A stretch of 64,000 bases of DNA from Allobogoriella alba (GTDB lineage Bacteria; Actinomycetota; Actinomycetes; Actinomycetales; Actinomycetaceae), in assembly GCF_042665525.1 (NCBI RefSeq), contig NZ_JBHTCQ010000005.1, positions 238,083-302,082 on the forward strand. Reading direction: 5' to 3'. This document shows, piece by piece, positions 33,218-41,966 of the stretch (position 1 is its first letter; each line of letters starts with the position of its first letter). A program made the position numbers and the translations under genes. The notes under the pieces were generated by a model. The model was not told where the DNA came from and made no database searches. It saw nothing but the letters and a program-made list of their open reading frames with translations.

Positions 33218-34289
33218 GCACCGCGGTGGACGACGTCAGGGTGATCTGCGGCGCGTATCCGGACATGACCTCCAACGCCCGCTCATGCGCCTCAGGACTC
33301 GATCCGGCGCAGGCGTCGGTGACGATCTGGACGCTGGCGCCGGCGTCGGCAGCGGCGAGCGCGGTGGAGATGACGCAGCAGTCGGTGGCGACCCCGGCGA
33401 GCCGCAGGTGCGGCGTGGGTCCGGTGATCGCGGCCAGGGCGGGCGTCCACTTCCCGAAGGTGGGCTCGCTCACCACAGCTCCCGGCAGGTCGGCGAGCTC
33501 GGGGACGACGGCGTAGAGCGGGTCGCCGTCGGGCACGAGCGCGAAGGGGTACTCGGCGTAGTACGTCGCCCAGGACCCGACCGGACGCGACGGTGCGATG
33601 AACCGCGTGGTGACGACCCGGTCCTGGTGGGCGGCCGCGAGGCGGCGGACGGGGTCGATGATCGCCCCGAACCCCGGGACCGTCCACGGGCTCGCGGTGT
33701 CGGCGAAGACCCGCTGGGGGTCGACGACGATCAGCCACGGCGCTCCCCCGTCGCCGCGGGTACGGCCGGCCTCCCACTCGCGCCGCAGTACGGCGTACGC
33801 CACCGAGGTGACGGGGGCTGCGCCGTCGACCGGCCAGGACTCGCGATAGGCGGCCTCGAGCGTGAAGCCCGCCCGCGCGAACACCGCCCGCATGGCGGCG
33901 TTGTCCTCACGGGTCTGCCCCTCGAGCCGGTTGACGTCGGTCGTCGTGAAGACGTGATCGGTGATCGCGCGGAGCGCGGCGAGGCCCAGGCCACGACCGC
34001 GGTGCTCGGCAGCCAGGCGGAGGTCGAAGAGCGGTGTCGGATCTGTCAGGTCCTCCAGGACGACGAGGCCGACGCGATCCTCGGCGGTCTCGAGCCAGTA
34101 GGCGGCGTGGTCCTCGTCGTCGTAGGCGCCGTTCTCGATCGCGGCCGCGACCTGCTCGGACGTCGGGCGGGTGCGGACGTGGAAGGGCCACTCGTGGGCG
34201 GTCAGGAACGCGATCCACGCCTCGCGGTCCGAGCCGCGCACGTCCGCCGGCACGAGGCGGACCTGAGGCTGCGGGGGCACGGTCCGCAT
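33192..34289 (-). CDS. GNAT acetyltransferase fused to an isochorismatase-like hydrolase
   Basis: This is a 365-residue two-domain protein (numbering from ATG 34289). Residues 10-172 form a GNAT acetyltransferase with the acetyl-CoA loop EHRGRGLGLAALRA. Residues 185-355 form a cysteine hydrolase with the triad D190 (VVDPQRVF), K280 (FGKW) and C305 (VATDCCV), as in nicotinamidases and isochorismatases. The two activities are normally separate proteins. On the minus strand TAGGAT overlaps ATG 34289 and lies 7 nt before GTG 34280, so a leaderless start three codons later is possible. No substrate can be given. Confidence 0.85.
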   Translation of the reverse strand: MRTVPPQPQVRLVPADVRGSDREAWIAFLTAHEWPFHVRTRPTSEQVAAAIENGAYDDEDHAAYWLETAEDRVGLVVLEDLTDPTPLFDLRLAAEHRGRGLGLAALRAITDHVFTTTDVNRLEGQTREDNAAMRAVFARAGFTLEAAYRESWPVDGAAPVTSVAYAVLRREWEAGRTRGDGGAPWLIVVDPQRVFADTASPWTVPGFGAIIDPVRRLAAAHQDRVVTTRFIAPSRPVGSWATYYAEYPFALVPDGDPLYAVVPELADLPGAVVSEPTFGKWTPALAAITGPTPHLRLAGVATDCCVISTALAAADAGASVQIVTDACAGSSPEAHERALEVMSGYAPQITLTSSTAVLSPGDAAR

Positions 34290-34308
34290 CCTAGGCCTGG
34301 CGCGGACC

Positions 34309-35400
34309 TCACACCCGGTAGCGCTTGGCGAGCGGGCAGGCCCACACGTCAAGCCCGCCGCGCCCGACGCGGTTGATGTGTCGCGTCACCGCCGCGTAGG
34401 CCCCGCCGAGCGACATCTCGGTGTACCGGACGCCGAGCTGCTCGCAGTAGGCCCGCACCATCGGCGCCACCCGCCGCAGGTGCGGGCGTGCCATCGACGG
34501 GAACAGGTGGTGCTCGATCTGGTAGTTCAGGCCACCCATGAACGTCTCGACCCACCGACCGCCGGTGACGTTCCGGCTCATGAGCACCTGCCGGCGCAGG
34601 AAGTCGATCTTGACGTTGGGCGCGACGACCGGCATGCCGATGTGGTTGGGGGCGAACGACAGGCCCATGTAGAGACCGAAGACCACCAGCTGGACCGCCA
34701 CGAACACGGCGGCCTTGTCCGGGGAGAGCACGAGCAGCACGAGCGTCGCGGAGGCGCCGAACCGCACGGCGAGGAAGGACAGCTCCACCCACCGGCGCTC
34801 GACCCGCTCGCGGGAGAACAGCCGCCGTACGCCTTGGAAGTGGAGGTTCGCGCCCTCCAGGAGCAGGAGCGGGTAGAAGAACCAACCCTGCTTGCCGACG
34901 GCCCACCGGGACAGCGGGTTGGTGCGGGCACGGGCGTCCTGACCGGTGAAGGCCAGCACGCCGGGCGCTATGTCCGGGTCGGCGCCGACCTTGTTGGGGG
35001 CGTTGTGGTGCTTGCTGTGCTTGCGGTTCCACCACCCGTAGCCCATGCCGGCGAAGAGGTTGATGACCACGAGGGAGACCCACTCGTTCCACCGGCCGGA
35101 GGCGAAGACCTGATGGTGCGCGGCGTCGTGACCGAGGAACGCGATCTGGGTCAGCAGCAGGGCGAGCACGACGGCGGTTCCCACCTGCCACCAGCTGTCG
35201 CCGACCAGCACGAACATGCCCGCGAGGACGAGCCCGGCCAGCGGCAGGCCGATGAGCTTGGACCAGTAGTAGCCGTACCGCCGGCGCATGAGGCCGGCTT
35301 CCTTGACCGCGGCGCTGAGCGCCTTGAAGTCACTGAGCTGGCGTTCGCGGGGCCGTTGTGCCGCGGGCTGAGCGGGAGCGAGGGTCTGGCTCACAGGCAT
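34309..35400 (-). CDS. Acyl-lipid/acyl-CoA fatty acid desaturase
   Basis: This 363-residue membrane enzyme carries the three histidine boxes of diiron desaturases: HDAAHH (about 90), HSKHH (about 127) and QIEHH (about 293). Two hydrophobic hairpins lie between them. The QxxHH third box is of the front-end/linoleoyl-CoA desaturase-like group, which includes mycobacterial DesA3. It introduces double bonds into acyl chains with electrons from a separate reductase, which is not in the window. AAGGCGG precedes the ATG. Confidence 0.92.
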   Translation of the reverse strand: MPVSQTLAPAQPAAQRPRERQLSDFKALSAAVKEAGLMRRRYGYYWSKLIGLPLAGLVLAGMFVLVGDSWWQVGTAVVLALLLTQIAFLGHDAAHHQVFASGRWNEWVSLVVINLFAGMGYGWWNRKHSKHHNAPNKVGADPDIAPGVLAFTGQDARARTNPLSRWAVGKQGWFFYPLLLLEGANLHFQGVRRLFSRERVERRWVELSFLAVRFGASATLVLLVLSPDKAAVFVAVQLVVFGLYMGLSFAPNHIGMPVVAPNVKIDFLRRQVLMSRNVTGGRWVETFMGGLNYQIEHHLFPSMARPHLRRVAPMVRAYCEQLGVRYTEMSLGGAYAAVTRHINRVGRGGLDVWACPLAKRYRV

Positions 35401-35529
35401 GCCGCCTTGGGGTCTGAGGGGAACGACCTGCGGCCGAACTGGCAGAGGGCATCCGCCACTTCGAGTGTGTCACGGATCCGGCGACGGCGGTGACCCGAAG
35501 GACAGCGGCGCTCGAGGATCGGGTGAACG

Positions 35530-36462
35530 TCAGGTGAAGGCCTGCCCGGTGAGCCGTTCGTACGCCTCGACGTACCGCGCACGGGTCCGCTGAACCACCT
35601 CCTCCGGCAGCGGCGGGGGCGGCACGTCGGCGGCCCGGTCCCAGCCCGACTCGGGTGAGGTGAGCCAGTCGCGGACGAACTGCTTGTCGTAGCTCGGCTG
35701 GGACCGGCCGGGCTGCCAGCGGTCGGCCGGCCAGAAGCGGGAGGAGTCGGGGGTGAGGACCTCGTCGGCGAGGATGAGCGCCGGGCCGTCCGCTCCGGCC
35801 GAGCTGCCGGCCGGGTCGGCACCGAACTCGAGCTTGGTGTCGGCGAGCAGGATCCCGGCGTCGGCGGCGAGCGTGGCGGCGCGGTCGTAGACGGCCAGCG
35901 TGGTGGCGCGGAGCCGCTCGGCGACGTCGCGCCCGACCATGTCCGCGACCCGCGCCAGCTCGACGTTCTCGTCGTGCTCCCCCACCTCGGCCTTGGTGGC
36001 CGGCGTGAAGATGGGCTCGGGCAGCCGATCGCCGTCGCGCAGGCCGGACGGCAGGGGGATCCCGGTGACCGCGCCCGTCTCGCGGTACTCCGCCAGGCCG
36101 GAGCCCGTGAGGTAGCCGCGAGCCACGCACTCCACCGGGTACATCTCCAGCCTGCGGCAGATCATGGCCCGCCCGGCGACCTCGGCGGGCACGTCCGTGG
36201 AGACGACGTGGTTCTCGACCAGGTCGGACAGGCGGTCGAACCACCACAGGCTCAGCTGGGTCAGGACGCGGCCCTTGTCCGGGATCGTCGTCGGCAGCAC
36301 GTGGTCGTACGCGCTGATCTTGTCGGAGGCGACCACCAGGACGACGTCGTCCGCCGCGTCGTCGTCCGGGACGTACAGGTCGCGGATCTTGCCGGAATAC
36401 GTGTGCCGCCACCCGGGCAGCGCCGGTGCCTGCTGGTGGGCCGTCTCACCCTGGGTGCTCAT
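35530..36462 (-). CDS. purC: SAICAR synthase
   Basis: This is a 310-residue PurC. The ATP-binding start YSGKIRDLY, then SDKISAYDHVLPTTIPDKG, LTQLS.WWF, VARGYLTGSGL and LADTKLEFG (catalytic region) are all present. It joins CAIR and aspartate with ATP. The length (about 300) is that of the long, yeast-like PurC form found in actinomycetes. I chose ATG 36462 (MSTQGE); an in-frame ATG at 36471 is the alternative. It is divergent from gnd. Confidence 0.95.
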   Translation of the reverse strand: MSTQGETAHQQAPALPGWRHTYSGKIRDLYVPDDDAADDVVLVVASDKISAYDHVLPTTIPDKGRVLTQLSLWWFDRLSDLVENHVVSTDVPAEVAGRAMICRRLEMYPVECVARGYLTGSGLAEYRETGAVTGIPLPSGLRDGDRLPEPIFTPATKAEVGEHDENVELARVADMVGRDVAERLRATTLAVYDRAATLAADAGILLADTKLEFGADPAGSSAGADGPALILADEVLTPDSSRFWPADRWQPGRSQPSYDKQFVRDWLTSPESGWDRAADVPPPPLPEEVVQRTRARYVEAYERLTGQAFT

Positions 36463-36487
36463 GGCGCCCATCTTGGCAGCCGCGGCG

Positions 36488-36493
36488 TACCGT
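36488..36493 (+). promoter_or_regulatory. Putative -10 box for gnd
   Basis: TACCGT lies 39 nt before the gnd ATG, giving a leader of about 33 nt that includes a strong GGGAGGAAG ribosome site. Confidence 0.35.
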
Positions 36494-36532
36494 TCCAGGC
36501 ACGCACCGTCCGCGACCGCAGGGAGGAAGACG

Positions 36533-37981
36533 ATGCAGGGCTCGACAGCGACCGCCGACGTCGGCATGACCGGTCTGGCGGTCATGGGGGCGAACCTCGC
36601 CCGGAACCTCGCCCGACACGGCTACACGGTGGCCGTGCACAACCGCACCTACGCCCGTACGGAGCGCCTCGTCTCCGAGCACGGCGAGGACGGCACGTTC
36701 GTGCCGTCGGAGTCGTTGGCCGACTTCGTCGCCTCGCTGAAGACGCCGCGCGTGGCGATCGTCATGGTGAAGGCCGGGTCGGGGACCGACGCCGTCATCG
36801 AGGAGCTGGCCGAGCTCCTCGAGCCCGGCGACGTCCTGGTGGACACCGGCAACGCCCACTTCCCGGACACCATCCGCCGGGAGAAGGCCCTGCGCGAGAA
36901 GGGCCTGCACTTCGTCGGGTGCGGGGTCTCCGGCGGTGAGGAGGGCGCGCTCAACGGCCCGTCGATCATGCCGGGCGGGACCGCGGAGTCCTACGAGCGT
37001 CTCGGGCCGATGCTGGAGGCCATCGCCGCGAAGGTCGGCGGCGTGCCGTGCTGCACGCACGTGGGCCCGGACGGCGCCGGCCATTTCGTGAAGATGGTGC
37101 ACAACGGCATCGAGTACGCGGACATGCAGCTCATAGCCGAGGCGTACGACCTGCTGCGACTGGGCCTGGGCGCCTCTGCCGCGGAGATCGGCGAGATCTT
37201 CGCGACCTGGAACACCGGGGACCTGGAGTCCTACCTCATCGAGATCACCGCCGAGGTGCTCGGCCACGTCGACGCCGCGACCGGCCAGGCGTTCGTCGAC
37301 GTGGTGCTCGACCAGGCGGAGCAGAAGGGCACCGGCCGGTGGACCGTCCAGAACGGGCTGGACCTCGGCGTGCCGATCACCGGGATCGCGGAGGCCACGT
37401 TCGCCCGGGCGCTGTCCGGCGGGGTGCCGCAGCGGGAGGCGGCCCGCGCGTCGCTGCCCGCGGCGACGGCGGAGTGGGCCGTGCAGGACCGCGACGGGTT
37501 CGTCGAGGACGTCCGCAAGGCGCTGTACGCCTCGAAGGTGGTCGCCTACAGCCAAGGCTTCGACCAGATCGCCGCGGCGTCGGCCGAGCACGACTGGGAC
37601 ATCGACCGCGGCGCGATGGCACGGATCTGGCGCGGCGGGTGCATCATCCGTGCGCGCTTCCTGGACCGGATCACCGAGGCGTACGAGCGCACCCCGGACC
37701 TGCCGCTGCTGCTGGCGGACCCGTACTTCACCGACGCGGTGAGCGCCGGGCTGCCGTCCTGGCGGCGGATCGTCGCCGGCGCGGCCCAGAACGGCGTGCC
37801 GACCCCGGCATTCTCCTCCTCCCTCGCGTACTACGACGGCGTCCGGGCCGACCGCCTGCCGGCCGCGCTGATCCAGGCACAGCGGGACTACTTCGGTGCC
37901 CACACCTACCGGCGTGTGGACCGGGACGGCACCTTCCACACGCTGTGGTCCGAAGGCCGCGCCGAGGAGCAGTGGGACTGA
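36533..37981 (+). CDS. gnd: 6-phosphogluconate dehydrogenase, decarboxylating
   Basis: This is a 482-residue enzyme of the long Gnd form. The NADP loop GMTGLAVMGANLARN is near the N-terminus, VAVHNRT follows, GCGVSGGEEGA (substrate serine loop) is near 128, the catalytic lysine lies in HFVKMVHNGIEY (about 183) and the C-terminal GTGRWT block follows. It makes ribulose 5-phosphate, CO2 and NADPH, which supplies PRPP for the purine genes around it. GGGAGGAAG precedes the ATG. Confidence 0.96.
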   Translation: MQGSTATADVGMTGLAVMGANLARNLARHGYTVAVHNRTYARTERLVSEHGEDGTFVPSESLADFVASLKTPRVAIVMVKAGSGTDAVIEELAELLEPGDVLVDTGNAHFPDTIRREKALREKGLHFVGCGVSGGEEGALNGPSIMPGGTAESYERLGPMLEAIAAKVGGVPCCTHVGPDGAGHFVKMVHNGIEYADMQLIAEAYDLLRLGLGASAAEIGEIFATWNTGDLESYLIEITAEVLGHVDAATGQAFVDVVLDQAEQKGTGRWTVQNGLDLGVPITGIAEATFARALSGGVPQREAARASLPAATAEWAVQDRDGFVEDVRKALYASKVVAYSQGFDQIAAASAEHDWDIDRGAMARIWRGGCIIRARFLDRITEAYERTPDLPLLLADPYFTDAVSAGLPSWRRIVAGAAQNGVPTPAFSSSLAYYDGVRADRLPAALIQAQRDYFGAHTYRRVDRDGTFHTLWSEGRAEEQWD

Positions 37982-38011
37982 CGGTCGCGGACCGGCCCGA
38001 CGCGCATCCGA

Positions 38012-38494
38012 TCAGCTGACGAGTACCTGCGTCGAGACTTCCTTCAGCTTCGCGTTCGCCCACCGCATCTGGCGCAGCGTGTCCGGGTGACAACGCTGGG
38101 TGAGCGCAAGCAGGTCGGTGTGCTTGATGCCCTGCGCCGCCTGGCCGAGCATCTCCCAGTCCACCGAGACACCGGCCGCCTTCATGTGGATCATGCGCAG
38201 GTCGCGCAGCATGAGCAGCCCCGGCGCACGCGCGCGGCCGAGCAGCTCACTGCCCTTGTCGAGGACCTTCGCGGCGACGTGCGACTCCCCCTTCGGGTCC
38301 TTGTCGAGCCGCTCGCCGTAGTCCTCGGCGAGCTCGGCGATCTCGCGGACGTGCCGCTGCGACCACGCGGCAAGATCCTGCGCCACGTGGAAGATCTCGT
38401 GGTCGACCTTGTGCCGGTCAGCCACCTGGAGCAGCTCGTGCGCGAGGTCGTTCTCCGAGCGCTGCAGCTCCACCAGGGCCAGCCCGATCTTCAT
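38012..38494 (-). CDS. Helical protein co-translated with the molybdoenzyme
   Basis: This 160-residue protein, which I do not recognise, is predicted almost all alpha-helical. The N-terminal 60 residues alternate Glu and His (ENDLAHELLQVADRHKVDHE, IFHVAQDLAAWSQRHVREIAE), which recalls ferritin-like bundles, but no full diiron motif pair is clear. The C-terminal part holds MLRDLRMIHMKAAGVSVDWEML. The ATG overlaps the molybdoenzyme stop (ATGA), so the two are made together. A subunit, a chaperone or an independent redox protein are all open. Confidence 0.7.
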   Translation of the reverse strand: MKIGLALVELQRSENDLAHELLQVADRHKVDHEIFHVAQDLAAWSQRHVREIAELAEDYGERLDKDPKGESHVAAKVLDKGSELLGRARAPGLLMLRDLRMIHMKAAGVSVDWEMLGQAAQGIKHTDLLALTQRCHPDTLRQMRWANAKLKEVSTQVLVS

Positions 38495-40932
38495 CGTCCG
38501 GCTCCCCGGACCTGCTCGTCCGCGAGCGCGGACTCGCCGCCCCTCGTGGGCGTCGCCGGAGTGCCCAGCGGGGCGGACGCCGTCGTCGTCGGCGCCGACG
38601 ACGGCGGACCGGGAGACCGCTCCACCTTCGCCACGCGGGCGGCCGCCGTCTTGAAGATCGGCTGCTTCGACGCGGGGTCCCACTCGGTGATGGTCAGCTC
38701 GTTGGCGGCGCGGCCACCGCCGTCGGGACCCACGTCCCAGTACCCGTAGTGGAAGGGCAGGAACACGACGCCCTCGCGAATACCGGTCACGCGGGTGCGG
38801 GCGCGAACGGTGCCGCGCGGGGTGGTGATCTCGGCGAGATCGCCTTCCGTGACGCCGAGCAGCTCGGCGTCACCGGCGGAGACCTCGACCCACACGTCGG
38901 GTGCGGCAGCCTGGAGCTGCGGGACGCGGCCGGTCTTGGTCCGGGTATGGAAGTGGTAGACGGTGCGGCCGGTGATCAGCTGGAACGGGTACTCCGGACT
39001 CGGCAGCTCGTGCGGCGGCACGTACTCGGCGGCCTTGATGACCGCCTTGCCGTCGGGATTCATCGCCCGGTACTCGGTGGGTTCGAGGGGCGCCCCGGTG
39101 ACCATGTCGCGGCCGTAGCTCTCGCAGTAGTCGGGCGCGGCGAAGAACTGCCCGTCGGCGTAGAGCCTCTCCGTGCCGTCGGGTGCCTCGTCGGTGCAGG
39201 GCCACTGGACACCGCTGCCGCCTCGGAGCCTGTCGTAGCTCAGACCGGTGTAGTCGCAGGGCCGGCCGCGGCTGCACTCCTTCCACGCCTCGAACGCCGA
39301 CTCGGGATCGTGCCACCGCACCAGCGCGCGGCCGTCCTTGTCCTTGAGGTCCAGGCGGCGGGCATAGTCCAGGAAGATCTCCAGGTCGGGACGTGCCTCG
39401 CCCGGCGGCTCCACGGCCTTCTCGGACAGGTGGACGGTGCGGTCCGCGTTGGTGAACGTGCCGGTCTTCTCGCCCCAGGTCGCGGCTGGGAGGACGACGT
39501 CGGCCAGCTCGGCGGTCTCGGAGAGGAAGATGTCCTGGACGACGAGGAAGAGCCGCTCCTGGGCCAGGATCGAACGGATGCGGGCGAGCTCGGGGAGCGA
39601 CACCGCCGGGTTCGTCGCCTGGACCCAGAGCATGCGGATGGATCCCTCCTCTGCGTAGCGGATCATCTGCATGACGTGGGTGGGCGGGGAGTAGTGCGGG
39701 ATCTGCAGCGGATCGACGTTCCAGACCCTGGCCAAGTCCTGCACGTGGTCGTCGTTCGACCAGTTCCGGAAGCCGGGGAGGTCGCCGTCGGCGCCGGCCT
39801 CCCTGGTGTTCTGTGCCGTCGGCTGGCCGTTCATCTGCAGCACGCCGCAGCCCGGTCTGCCGAGCATGCCGCGCACGAGGTGGATGTTGTTGACCTGGAC
39901 CGACGCGGCGGTGGCCTGGTGCGACTGGTAGAAGCCCTGCAGGACGGTGGAGAGCACCCGGTCTGCGGTGCCGAGGATCCGCGCGGCCTCGCGAAGGTCG
40001 TCCTCAGGAACGTCGCAGATCCGCGCGACCTTCTCAGGCGGGTACTCCGTCACTCGCGTCGCGAGCTCGTCGAACCCGACGGCGTGCGCGTGCACGTAGT
40101 CATGGTCCACCCAGTCGTTCCGCACGATCTCGTGGAGCAGCCCGTTCACGAGGGCGACGTTCGTGCCCGGCCGCGGCGCGAGATGGACGGTCGCGGCCTC
40201 GGCGACAGGTGTGGGACGGGGATCGACGCAGACGATCTGGGGCGGGTCCGGGCCGGCCAGCCGGTCGAGGACCCGGGTCCAGAGCACGGTCTGTGTCTCG
40301 GCCATGTTGTGGCCCCACAGCGCGATGACGTCGGCGTGGTCGACGTCGGTGTACGAGCCTGGCTGGCCGTCGCACCCGAAGGACTCCTTGAGGGCGGCCG
40401 CGGCGGTGGCGGTGCACAGGCGAGTGTTGCCGTCGACATGGTTGGTGCCGAGGCCGCCGTGCGCGAGCACGCCGAGCGTGTAGTACTCCTCCAGGAAGAG
40501 CTGACCGGTGGTGTAGAAGCCGATCGCGCTGGGGCCCTGCTCCTCGAGCAGCTCATGGGTGCGGGCGACGATCCGGCCCATGGCGTCGTCCCAGGTCGAC
40601 TCGACGAGCTCGCCGTCGCGGCGCACGAGAGGCCGGGTGAGCCGGTCCGGCGAGGCGTTGGCCTGCCAGCCGTACAGGTCCTTGGGCCCGAGCCGGCCGT
40701 GGTTGACGCGGTCCTCGGCACGTCCGCGAACACCGACCATGCGGCCGTCCCGCACGGCGATGTCGAGGGCGTCACCGTTGGAGTGCAGGATCGAGGCGCT
40801 CTGCACCCACGCGACGTCCGCTGCGTCGACACCCGGCTCGAGGAAGGTGTCCACGCGCACCGGCCAGGTCTCCCCGCGGGCATACGGGGTGCGGCTGCCC
40901 CAGACGTCGGCGATGCGGTCCGACCGCGCCAT
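38491..40932 (-). CDS. Molybdopterin oxidoreductase (DMSO reductase family), Fe-S ligands lost
   Basis: This 813-residue protein has the complete bis-MGD fold: GFYTTGQLFLEEYY, TRLCTATA with the likely Mo ligand C173, WGHNMAETQT, and the C-terminal molydopterin-dinucleotide binding domain (QLITGRTVYHFHTRT, DLAEITTPRGTVRAR, PFHYGYW). It resembles assimilatory nitrate reductase/formate dehydrogenase-type enzymes. The N-terminal C-x2-C-x3-C site is S47-x2-H50-x3-D54, and the fourth position is G82, so the usual 4Fe-4S cluster cannot form. A Pro/Ala/Thr-rich tail (about 760-813) is unusual. GAGGAGG precedes the ATG. The substrate is unknown. Confidence 0.88.
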   Translation of the reverse strand: MARSDRIADVWGSRTPYARGETWPVRVDTFLEPGVDAADVAWVQSASILHSNGDALDIAVRDGRMVGVRGRAEDRVNHGRLGPKDLYGWQANASPDRLTRPLVRRDGELVESTWDDAMGRIVARTHELLEEQGPSAIGFYTTGQLFLEEYYTLGVLAHGGLGTNHVDGNTRLCTATAAAALKESFGCDGQPGSYTDVDHADVIALWGHNMAETQTVLWTRVLDRLAGPDPPQIVCVDPRPTPVAEAATVHLAPRPGTNVALVNGLLHEIVRNDWVDHDYVHAHAVGFDELATRVTEYPPEKVARICDVPEDDLREAARILGTADRVLSTVLQGFYQSHQATAASVQVNNIHLVRGMLGRPGCGVLQMNGQPTAQNTREAGADGDLPGFRNWSNDDHVQDLARVWNVDPLQIPHYSPPTHVMQMIRYAEEGSIRMLWVQATNPAVSLPELARIRSILAQERLFLVVQDIFLSETAELADVVLPAATWGEKTGTFTNADRTVHLSEKAVEPPGEARPDLEIFLDYARRLDLKDKDGRALVRWHDPESAFEAWKECSRGRPCDYTGLSYDRLRGGSGVQWPCTDEAPDGTERLYADGQFFAAPDYCESYGRDMVTGAPLEPTEYRAMNPDGKAVIKAAEYVPPHELPSPEYPFQLITGRTVYHFHTRTKTGRVPQLQAAAPDVWVEVSAGDAELLGVTEGDLAEITTPRGTVRARTRVTGIREGVVFLPFHYGYWDVGPDGGGRAANELTITEWDPASKQPIFKTAAARVAKVERSPGPPSSAPTTTASAPLGTPATPTRGGESALADEQVRGAGR

Positions 40933-41009
40933 CGCGCCTCCTCGCTCGAGCTGCGGTGGCCAGCAGACCAGCGAGACCCAGCGGCCGCAACCGGAACGTC
41001 CGGAGTGGC

Positions 41010-41027
41010 CGCATCCCGGAGGATGCG
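41010..41027 (-). terminator. Hairpin after the LLM gene
   Basis: CGCATCC CGGA GGATGCG is a perfect 7-bp stem with a 4-nt loop, 23 bp after the LLM oxidoreductase stop and before the molybdoenzyme gene. A second small stem (CCGGA ACG TCCGG, 40991-41003) follows. Confidence 0.55.
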
Positions 41028-41049
41028 TGCAGGACGGAAGCGCCGCTCC

Positions 41050-41898
41050 TCAGCCGGCCTCGCGCAGCCGGGGAAGCGCCTCGACCACCGCGTCCAGCTC
41101 GGTGCGCACGTCCGCGGCCCACGGCAGCACGATCACGAACTCGGTGGCCCCGCGGGCCGCGAAGGCCTCGACGTCACGCAGCAGGCCGTTCTCGGTGCGA
41201 CCGGCTGAGGGAAGCTGCACGGTACGGCGGATCTGCGCCGGGTCCCGGCCGACGTCGGCGCAGTGCCGTTCGAGGACGCCGTTCAGCGCGGCGAACTCCT
41301 CGGGCGTGCTCTTGGTGTCGTTCCACGCGTCGGCATGCTCGGCCACCAGCCTGAGGGTGCGCCGCGGCCCGGAGCCCCCGATCCAGATCGGCGGGTACGG
41401 GCGCTGGACCGGCTTGGGCTCGGCCACGGCACCGGCCAGCTGATACTTCGCGCCGTCGTAGCTGGTCCGCGGCTCGGTCCACAGCGACCGGATGATCGCC
41501 AGCGCCTCGGTCAGCCAGTCGAAACGGGATCCCACGGTGCCGAAGTCCAGCCCGTACATGGTGTGCTCCCGCTCGGCCCAGCCCGCGCCGATGCCGAACT
41601 CGAGCCGTCCACCTGAGAGGTGGTCCACGGTGGTCGCGAGCTTCGCCAGCACGCCGGGGTGGCGGTAGGTGTTCCCGGTGACCATGCAGCCGATCCGGAC
41701 CCGGGACGTCGCCACGGCCATCGCCGCCTGCATGGCCCAGGCGTCGAAGATCGGGCGGTCGTCCTCGGGCCCGAGCGAGGCGATGTGGTCCATCACCCAG
41801 ACGTGGTCGAAGCCTGCCTCGTCGGCGGTCCGCCACACGTCGCGATAGGCCTCGATCGGAGCGTTCTGGCTGAGCTTGACGCCGATGTGCAGGGTCAT
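41050..41898 (-). CDS. LLM class flavin/F420-dependent oxidoreductase
   Basis: This is a 282-residue TIM-barrel of the luciferase-like group: FDHVWVMDHI (about 30-39), IGCMVTGNTYRHPGVLAK and VDHLSGGRLEFGIGAGW are family signatures, and GFDHVWVMDH is typical of the F420-dependent subgroup in actinomycetes. The substrate is unknown. It stands alone between purD and the molybdoenzyme gene on the same strand and has its own downstream hairpin. Confidence 0.87.
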   Translation of the reverse strand: MTLHIGVKLSQNAPIEAYRDVWRTADEAGFDHVWVMDHIASLGPEDDRPIFDAWAMQAAMAVATSRVRIGCMVTGNTYRHPGVLAKLATTVDHLSGGRLEFGIGAGWAEREHTMYGLDFGTVGSRFDWLTEALAIIRSLWTEPRTSYDGAKYQLAGAVAEPKPVQRPYPPIWIGGSGPRRTLRLVAEHADAWNDTKSTPEEFAALNGVLERHCADVGRDPAQIRRTVQLPSAGRTENGLLRDVEAFAARGATEFVIVLPWAADVRTELDAVVEALPRLREAG

Positions 41899-41966
41899 GG
41901 CTGGTGAGTCTGCCGGGCGGTGTGGTGCCCGGCAAGGGCGGGCGGAGCGTCGCGGGTCCCGCCCGG

